Shown: positions 49,001-54,356 of the stretch, in pieces
How positions within the stretch are numbered: the stretch's first letter is position 1
How the letters are laid out: the number at the start of each line of letters is the position of its first letter
DNA from: Plakobranchus ocellatus
Lineage: Eukaryota; Mollusca; Gastropoda; Plakobranchidae
Length of the DNA: 54,356 nt
Reading direction: 5' to 3'
NCBI GenBank assembly: GCA_019648995.1
Contig: BLXT01002928.1
Coordinates: 173,590 to 227,945, forward strand
The notes under the pieces: model-generated
Databases searched by the model: none
Told to the model about the DNA's origin: nothing
The model's input: the letters and a program-made list of their open reading frames with translations, nothing else
Program-made: the position numbers and the translations under genes

Positions 49001-52000
49001 AGAGTCGGACGGCTTGTCAGGTAAATATCCCAATACAGTCTGGATCGTGCCTGGTTGTTTAGAGTCGGATAGTTTCTCTTTTGGGTCTTGTGATTCTAAC
49101 CTCATCTTGACTGCTTGTTTAGAGTCAGACAATCTGTTATGTAAGCGTTCCAATACAGACTGTTCCGTGTCTATCTGTCGCCAGCCGCATGGTTTCTGTT
49201 TTGGTTCTTGGGATATAGACTGCACGGTGACTGACTTTTTAGATTCGGATAGTTTCTCTCTTGGGTCTTGAGATACAGACTGCACGGTGTCTGACTGTTT
49301 AGAGTCGGAAAGTTTCTCTATTGGGTTTTGAGATACAGGCTGAACAATGTCTGACTTTTTAGATTCGGATAGTTTCTCTCTTGGGTCTTGAGATACAGAC
49401 TGCACGGTGTCTGACTGTTTAGAGTCGGAAAGTTTCTCTATTGGGTTTTGGGATACAGACTGGACAATGTCTGACTTTTTAGATTCGGATAGTTTCTCTC
49501 TTGGGTCTTGAGATGCAGACTGCACGGTGTCTGACTGTTTAGAGTCGGAAAGTTTCTCTATTGGGTTTTGAGATACAGACTGGACAATGTCTGACTTTTT
49601 AGATTCGGATAGTTTCTCTCTTGGGTCTTGAGATACAGACTGCATAGTGTCTGACTGTTTATATTCGGATGGTTTCTCTCTTGGGTCTTGGGATACAGAC
49701 TGGACAATGTCTGACTTTTTAGATTCGGATAGGTTCTCTCTTAGGTCTTGAGATACAGACTGCACTGTGTCTGACTGTTTAGAGTCGGAAGGTTTCTCTG
49801 TTGGGCCTTGACATGCAGAATGCGTTGTGTCTGACTGTTTAGAGTCGGATGGCTTCTCTTGTAGGTCTTGGGATACAGACTGCACTGTGTCTGACTGTTT
49901 AGAGTCGGATGGTTTCTCTTGTAGGTCTTGGGATAAAGACTGCACTGTGTCTGACTGTTTAGAGTCGGATAGTTTCTCTGTTGGGCCTTGAGATGAAGAC
50001 TGCACTGTGCGTGAATGTTTCTCTTTTGGGCCTTGGGATACAGACTGCACTGTTTCTGACTGGTTAGAGTTAGACGGTGTCTCATTTGGGCTTGCCGGTA
50101 CAAACTGTGTTGTGTCTAAATGTCTAGACTCAGGAGATTTCACTTTCGGGCCTTCCAGTGCTGATTGCATAGAGAGTCTTTTTTTAGAGGAGTCTAATCT
50201 TTTTTTCAAAATTTGCATTCTGGAAGCGAATTCATGGCAACTGACACCACTTACCAAATCCTTGGCAATTGGCTTTATATCTTGGAAATCCTCATAAGAT
50301 TGTTCGAAACTACCAAAATAGCTACTTGACGTTTTCTTCAAATCCACATCTTGCAGAGGTGACGCTGAGAATGAGTAAGGGTCGCATGGAAGAAGGTTTA
50401 GATCACACAAGTACCTCAGCGTTCTTTTTCTACAATGTTCACTGCATTGAGATTTCGCTATCTTTTTCACCTGATGATTAGCTGGAGAAGAAAGTCTCTC
50501 AATGTCAGAGTCGGATAGTCTTTCTAGCACAGAAAAGCACGATGTTATTATATTTTCTGCTGGCGATGGCTTGTGTGTCGGGCTAGCTGTAGAATGCTCT
50601 TCATGTACATGAGAAACTGAAGTTTTTAATACACTCTCAGGCGAATTAGAGCACATTGTCCCTTCCCCTATTCGCGCTGAATGATCAGCGATTGCATCTG
50701 CAGAGGTATTTAAGGCAGAAAGAGATTGCAGTGAAAACACAGATTCTATCTTTAACTCTAGTTTATCGGGAGTAGCCTTCAAAGTATCAGTCTGGTCTGT
50801 ACATTGTCCAGGCGCTGTTTTCCATTGCGCCTCATAATCATGCCCAGTGAGAGGATTTCGTAACACCTCATCACATATTTCCGATCTTAAGAGAGCTGTA
50901 TCTGATTCGACCCCAATTAATGGGTTTGAGATCTTTTCATCATGAATCTGAGAAAACTTTGATGTCCCGGGATATGCTTTGCTGGGTGTTTTGCTATTAT
51001 CCTTCAGTAACAGTTGCTCCAGCACCTGCAGGTCTTGTTCCTCTGTCACCGAATCATCAAGAAAATCAGAATCAGAGTCAGAAAAATTGCACTTATCAGT
51101 AATATCACTTTCTGAGTTTTTCTCCAGAAGCTGGCGAACAGTCAGTGGTGTTCGACTCAACACCGAGTCATCATCAAGGTGAGGCAAAGGCACCGTCAGA
51201 ACTTTGGATTTTTTTGGAGGAAGCGCTTTTATCGGAGGCATATCAGGGGGATCAAGAAAGGATACTTTACATGGGGCTGCTCCAGATTTGTGTATCTTGT
51301 CTGTACCCCAAGAGGAAAGCCTTAACTCTTTACCACTTTCGTCTGATTGTGTCAGGATATCGCCACCAAGGCTTGTGGCTCCGACTTTCTCAGACACGGA
51401 GCTTGAATCGGTTTTCAAAGGCGATGTAACAAAAATAGGTTTGCCAGGTATCACCTGGGTGATAACACAGGCCACGGACTTTTCGGCAATCTTCGTTTCC
51501 AATTTCTTGTTGGAAATAAGGCTCACTGAGCCCTTTTCGCCGGGTGAATTATTCCGCAGCATCTCTAAATAAGAGCGTCTTGGAATACTGGCTGTGGAGA
51601 GTCTTGTTTTCTTGGTCGGCCTAACTATGACATGGTGCTTCAGTGGTGTAGGAGATGCGCTACCACTAACTTTAATGTTCATTTCGGATGGAATGCCAGG
51701 TTTTACTGAGAAGGAGCCGGAAGATTTCAAGGCGTTGATGATTTTTGCTGTGGAATCTGTTGCGTTGGTTTGGGTTTGATGGCGGAGCAAATCAGATTCT
51801 GATTGACTCGGGGCTTCTTTTTGCCCCATTTTGCCCGAGTTATGAAGTGTTTCACTCGAGGCGACCAATCTTCTAGCCAGATTGGAGACGACTAGACTTT
51901 TAGCGACATTAGGAGAATTGCCTGTTGTGGTGTGCGATGCTTGTGATCCTTGAGACAAAATTGTGTGAAGAAGGTGAGGCGGAATAACAAAAGACTTGGA

Positions 52001-53704
52001 TTTAGGCGGCAGCGGCCTTATCGTCTGATTGCTTGCAATATCACGTGTTTTTGTTGAGAGAGAAGTCGCCAGGGCTTGACCTGACCTCGCTACCGATGTT
52101 AGCATCACAGGAGTTAGATGTTTTCTCCTCTCAACAACTCTGCCAGTTTCTACGTCAATGATTACTGGTGGAGAGTTGCTTAAGCCATTCGGTGAGCTCT
52201 TGGCGAGAACAAGGGTCGATTTCTGATTAGATGGAGCCATGTTTTTGGGCTTGATGGAAACTAAGGGAGTTGTGTTAACGTTCACACTTGAATGAGTTGA
52301 CTGTACGTTAGACGATGCAGGAGCTACAAGCAGTAAAGTCGACATCTGGCCAGTGGCAAGATTCAACTTTTTTGTGAGCAGGGGTTTCTCTCCATTTGGT
52401 AATTGTAAGGTCAAGGGTAAAGCTGACGTTGCATCTCGAACAACAGGCACTGTCACAGCTGGGGTGGCAGACATATTTCTTGACATTATTATAGGAAAAC
52501 TTGGCGGTGGCACAATGGGTAATTTAGGGACGGGTGTGGCCTTTGCTTCGTTAGAAACCTGCGCAGTTGATGATGGAGCGTGCGATACTACAAGCGATTC
52601 TGCGGAAACTGACGCCACTGGCTGCTGTAGAAGATGCTGATTCAAAACTAAACACACTGGCTGACTATGCCGTGGGCCGAGTCGAGAATCCAAGCTGCGG
52701 GTTTGTGTAGAAGCTCTATTGAATGTCCCGCCTGCGGCATTTTGCACACTGGCCTTTGAAGTAGTGGTCACTGTTTGTCCCGAGTCGCTGCTATGAGATT
52801 CCAAACTTGAACCTCGCGATAAACTTGACTCATGGGCGACTGTAGGCGCTTTAGGAAGGGAATGGCTTTGACCGGAGCGAGGATTTGTACCAGATCTAGG
52901 GACTAAAGTAAAAGAATTTGTAGACCCATTGGGCACGATCGTGAAAAGAGGCGACAATGTTCCGTTTGGCAAAATACGAAGCATGTTCGGATTAGCGTTG
53001 GCAAGAGAGGCAGCACCAAGTTTAGAATTACTAACAGTTACCATGACTGGAGGCGCATCGGCCCTGCTTGTGCTCTCACAACCTTTCTTAACTAAAGTAT
53101 GGCGAGCAAGGAAGGTGTTTGGCACATTGCCGGGCTGAGATTTTACCTCATGTGTGCCAGCAGCTTGAGATTTTTCTTCATGTGTGCTAACAGCTTGAGA
53201 TTTTACTTCTTCATGTGTGCTAACAGCTTGAGATTTTACTTCTTCATGTGTGCTAACAGCTTGAGATTTTTCTTCATGTGTGCTAACAGCTTGAGATTTT
53301 TCTTCATATGTGCCAACAACTTTGCTGTTGCTCGAGTGTGAATTTGAAAAGTTCACCTCTTTCACCTCTGAAGTTATAAGATCCGAGGATGGTGTCTTTG
53401 CCGCAATGGTATTTATGGTGGTGTCTTGCCGATTGCCGTTTTGCGCCCTAATCGTCGTCCTGAAAGAATCATTAAATGGAAGCAGGGACTCTTTGGCATC
53501 TGCATTATGAGATCCTTTTTCAGAGACTCCGTTTGAACTTTTTGAGCGTTCTGATATAATTTCCAGTAATTTCGACGCATTGACGCAAGTTGCGTCAGTA
53601 TCGACATTGTTTTCAGTTTGTTGAACTTCTTGTATTTCTTCCGATGAGCTTGTTGCAATGGTGGCCTTAAACACTGGACCATCCAGGGTATTCTGAACAG
53701 ACAT
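46091..53704 (-). CDS. Giant repeat-rich, largely disordered nuclear protein, LRIF1-like C-terminus
   Basis: A single uninterrupted frame of 2537 codons, too long and compositionally coherent to be chance. Composition is Ser/Thr/Pro/Lys-rich, so most is predicted disordered. Visible parts: a 10/11-residue EEKSQAVSTH repeat (about 125-190); a Cys/His patch CSEHCRKRTLRYLCDLNLLP (about 1085-1105); about 23 units of a 20-residue repeat (1191-1653); a Lys/Arg-rich helical region (about 1690-1800); a less disordered block around ITGALKSLGVYLKSTGRQLI (about 1920-1967); PTVTL, a fit to the HP1-binding PxVxL motif (2145-2149); a SUMO-type VIKTE (about 2257); and a nuclear-signal-like RQLRKRKRRSRPSR (about 2355). 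The last residues, RIQRLKELLKKKEQEIETMR, resemble the end of vertebrate LRIF1, which binds SMCHD1 and HP1; vertebrate LRIF1 also has one dominant coding exon. An acceptor (TTTACAG) lies 8 bases before the ATG, so upstream exons may exist. Coding status is sure; the family assignment is tentative. Confidence 0.75.
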   Translation of the reverse strand: MSVQNTLDGPVFKATIATSSSEEIQEVQQTENNVDTDATCVNASKLLEIISERSKSSNGVSEKGSHNADAKESLLPFNDSFRTTIRAQNGNRQDTTINTIAAKTPSSDLITSEVKEVNFSNSHSSNSKVVGTYEEKSQAVSTHEEKSQAVSTHEEVKSQAVSTHEEVKSQAVSTHEEKSQAAGTHEVKSQPGNVPNTFLARHTLVKKGCESTSRADAPPVMVTVSNSKLGAASLANANPNMLRILPNGTLSPLFTIVPNGSTNSFTLVPRSGTNPRSGQSHSLPKAPTVAHESSLSRGSSLESHSSDSGQTVTTTSKASVQNAAGGTFNRASTQTRSLDSRLGPRHSQPVCLVLNQHLLQQPVASVSAESLVVSHAPSSTAQVSNEAKATPVPKLPIVPPPSFPIIMSRNMSATPAVTVPVVRDATSALPLTLQLPNGEKPLLTKKLNLATGQMSTLLLVAPASSNVQSTHSSVNVNTTPLVSIKPKNMAPSNQKSTLVLAKSSPNGLSNSPPVIIDVETGRVVERRKHLTPVMLTSVARSGQALATSLSTKTRDIASNQTIRPLPPKSKSFVIPPHLLHTILSQGSQASHTTTGNSPNVAKSLVVSNLARRLVASSETLHNSGKMGQKEAPSQSESDLLRHQTQTNATDSTAKIINALKSSGSFSVKPGIPSEMNIKVSGSASPTPLKHHVIVRPTKKTRLSTASIPRRSYLEMLRNNSPGEKGSVSLISNKKLETKIAEKSVACVITQVIPGKPIFVTSPLKTDSSSVSEKVGATSLGGDILTQSDESGKELRLSSWGTDKIHKSGAAPCKVSFLDPPDMPPIKALPPKKSKVLTVPLPHLDDDSVLSRTPLTVRQLLEKNSESDITDKCNFSDSDSDFLDDSVTEEQDLQVLEQLLLKDNSKTPSKAYPGTSKFSQIHDEKISNPLIGVESDTALLRSEICDEVLRNPLTGHDYEAQWKTAPGQCTDQTDTLKATPDKLELKIESVFSLQSLSALNTSADAIADHSARIGEGTMCSNSPESVLKTSVSHVHEEHSTASPTHKPSPAENIITSCFSVLERLSDSDIERLSSPANHQVKKIAKSQCSEHCRKRTLRYLCDLNLLPCDPYSFSASPLQDVDLKKTSSSYFGSFEQSYEDFQDIKPIAKDLVSGVSCHEFASRMQILKKRLDSSKKRLSMQSALEGPKVKSPESRHLDTTQFVPASPNETPSNSNQSETVQSVSQGPKEKHSRTVQSSSQGPTEKLSDSKQSDTVQSLSQDLQEKPSDSKQSDTVQSVSQDLQEKPSDSKQSDTTHSACQGPTEKPSDSKQSDTVQSVSQDLRENLSESKKSDIVQSVSQDPREKPSEYKQSDTMQSVSQDPREKLSESKKSDIVQSVSQNPIEKLSDSKQSDTVQSASQDPREKLSESKKSDIVQSVSQNPIEKLSDSKQSDTVQSVSQDPREKLSESKKSDIVQPVSQNPIEKLSDSKQSDTVQSVSQDPREKLSESKKSVTVQSISQEPKQKPCGWRQIDTEQSVLERLHNRLSDSKQAVKMRLESQDPKEKLSDSKQPGTIQTVLGYLPDKPSDSKQSVTMQSVSEGLKEKLAGWKQSNTMPSVLECLHKKLSNSTQGVKIRLESETLKDKPTESEQSDSVQSVNESPNEESSDSKQLELKGPRLKPPSSKQTSSDGTHQTAHTPIVLKQIQTPSSVQNKSCACKGTKHYIKYNPRIFAGSRRKDMRKISALRSASDWRDCCNAESPSKADPRSLAFKRLMDNLQKQVESKRKQMRDNKRTLKMQATLGKYEASFKRERYKKQKKNDAREELAVHRNSKKDSQDSKTVVTSNVVEKDQVLPTPANTRSSTSPARIKAQLLPPSSVRMAETNTLRSNVPLNQPKESHKQCSKQSSNDKIQGDRKYHQLSSQYPAHNPNSQAGLPPIQHGEMTKKITGALKSLGVYLKSTGRQLIGKETQNFLLRIGDQHVLVSVPPKNASMKTSVLATAHPAGPQHQESCRPLADSQKTSASSSNSLSSKNVKSSEANSSFATFVKRAPILKRKIECTAQTASEPNRSEKSQAAASCAMPKVPRLDSVPGLTTYKPILPKPQNSTTPTPDTNGENLKKDSNIRNLLNKDQSEEEFSHTGKSDARLESRSVVSSLPETRCELSNPTVTLNPESHIQERDGSLCRGQENLTNSNMPDNLSTAETGMGGRASVVSNSPGRANKHLKYADPTSVLAHFPPDSRLLPTPKRDSLNQLSDTERTLRREMLEKKYPLPPGVVIKTELSESDTAMEFTDSVTPGYSEVTPLRDNIPTQGSGLRKHQENQGSMHSHGDMLTTRVSNTSPTFSTSMSLELGYDLGDHMVDEPPPLIERAPRQLRKRKRRSRPSRTKNNRLETSDEQPPVLLPMCSPSPTTQLTLTSSAPEEIADASHTTEKVLYGQSNMTPVLAHYPVTNLASTNDIPSSSEPSSSAEFRSESEKHVVNASAGNDCSLPAPGPSSGVDSSPSLSAPVQGFRATQVSGSKNVRIQRLKELLKKKEQEIETMRKVRSELPQLWLDNE
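48745..50130 (-). repeat. Intragenic 60-bp tandem array encoding a 20-residue repeat, with 120-bp higher-order units
   Basis: About 23 units with consensus SDSKQSDTVQSVSQDPREKL. In the middle (about 49261-49740) two unit types alternate, SESKKSDIVQSVSQNPIEKL and SDSKQSDTVQSVSQDPREKL. The DNA there repeats with a 120-bp period at very high identity. The edges are more diverged, and units with GWRQ or GWKQ recur about 80 residues apart. One unit is shortened to 15 residues (SRTVQSSSQGPTEKL), an in-frame loss of 15 bp. Confidence 0.95.
53135..53330 (-). repeat. Intragenic 30/33-bp minisatellite encoding STHEE(V)KSQAV
   Basis: Six units near the N-terminus of the giant protein. They alternate between a 10-residue form (VSTHEEKSQA) and an 11-residue form with an inserted Val (VSTHEEVKSQA), so length change is by whole codons. 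Outer units are diverged (TYEEKSQA, AGTHEVKSQP). Confidence 0.95.
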
Positions 53705-53712
53705 CGTGCCTC

Positions 53713-54356
53713 CTGTAAATTTTCTTCAAAATTGTATTGTTTCCTTGCATAGACACGAACTTGTCAAAGCGCTAACGAGGATCGTTTTGATTGATGATGG
53801 AAGCAGTGAAAGTCCCACCAATAATGTACAAAGCCAACAATCTACAGCCGCTGTCCTGTGAAAACAACAAGAATAGATTTAAGATAATAAATCGAGACAA
53901 TAGAGTCAGTCGGGACACTTTCCTGTGTCATGTTCATAATTTCATCAGGCTAAACAGTTTCATAGTTTGAAAAGAGAAGAGCTGGGCATATGACAAGATT
54001 TCAATTAGCGGCTGACTTTAACTGGATTGTGAAATTTCAATAGATGAATTTTAAAGACTAATGAGACAGACAGAATTATATATACATACCACTCCATACA
54101 TGTACTATTGACACACGTGCAATAGTCGGGCTTTTAATACTCCATTCACTGCTGAAAAAACAGGGAGTTGATTTACACACCCGGTATTGGTTCGAACTGA
54201 TTTTGGACAAATTATGTAAATTTAAGTATAGAGCTGATGTCCGAGGAAAAAATAAGGCTATTAAAAAACAAAACAAAACAAAACAAAATCTTACAAACAA
54301 ACAAACAAATAAACAAAAGAAAAAAAAAACTATGCAAAAAAAAAAAAAATGATTTA
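53713..54356. other. Upstream region of the giant open frame
   Basis: Probable 5' UTR, intron and promoter of the minus-strand gene. Splice-acceptor-like sequences on that strand occur at 53713 (TTTACAG) and near 53862 (TTTTCACAG), so the first exon could not be fixed. The right end holds AAAAC and AAAC simple repeats (54265-54340). No other gene was seen. Confidence 0.4.

Noticed and set aside
48840..49271. Plus-strand frames across the 60-bp repeat array (for example 143 codons)
   Set aside because: They are the antisense reading of the repeat in the giant minus-strand gene and stay open only because the unit is a multiple of three.
1..54356. CRISPR array, operon or prokaryotic defence island
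   Set aside because: The genes are intron-split animal genes, and no regularly spaced direct repeats with unique spacers occur.

Overview
This is nuclear DNA from an invertebrate animal, most likely a mollusc and perhaps a gastropod. The genes are split by AT-rich introns with GT/AG borders. The proteins match animal families closely, and tRNA-derived SINEs and a solo LTR lie between and within genes. The phylum is inferred from general character, not proven by any one marker. Three runs of N (30950-30962, 41260-41261, 42904-43759) mark assembly gaps.

Layout, left to right. (1) 1-6520 is AT-rich with no convincing gene. (2) 6521-13513, minus: TSNAX (translin-associated factor X), five coding exons, 336 aa. 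Its introns carry a 130-bp tandem duplication, a SINE and a 1.13-kb solo LTR. (3) 13514-16492: head-to-head spacer with a dense cluster of AGATCT motifs. (4) 16493-17131, plus: PSMC3IP/HOP2, a meiotic recombination factor, with an uninterrupted coding region of 212 aa. (5) 17132-25209: intergenic DNA with a SINE, an interspersed repeat and a foldback element. (6) 25210-29491, minus: a calmodulin-like protein with a degenerate N-lobe and two good C-terminal EF-hands. It has calmodulin-type introns and an apparent pair of mutually exclusive exons. (7) 31402-39496, plus: ACTR10 (Arp10/Arp11 of dynactin), 13 exons, 401 aa. (8) 39600-46090: intergenic, with an 856-bp gap and a young SINE. (9) 46091-53704, minus: one 2537-codon open frame for a disordered, repeat-rich, probably nuclear protein. 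Its last 30 residues resemble the C-terminal coiled coil of LRIF1, an HP1/SMCHD1-associated factor.

The genes do not form one pathway. TSNAX/PSMC3IP and the calmodulin-like gene/ACTR10 are two divergent (head-to-head) pairs. The most notable items are the phase-constrained exon pair in the calmodulin-like gene, the hierarchical 20/40-residue repeat array in the giant open frame, the intronless PSMC3IP coding region, the solo LTR and the foldback element with tRNA B-box-like sequences. All exon models were read by eye from splice signals, codon phase and remembered family similarity; no alignment or expression data were available.
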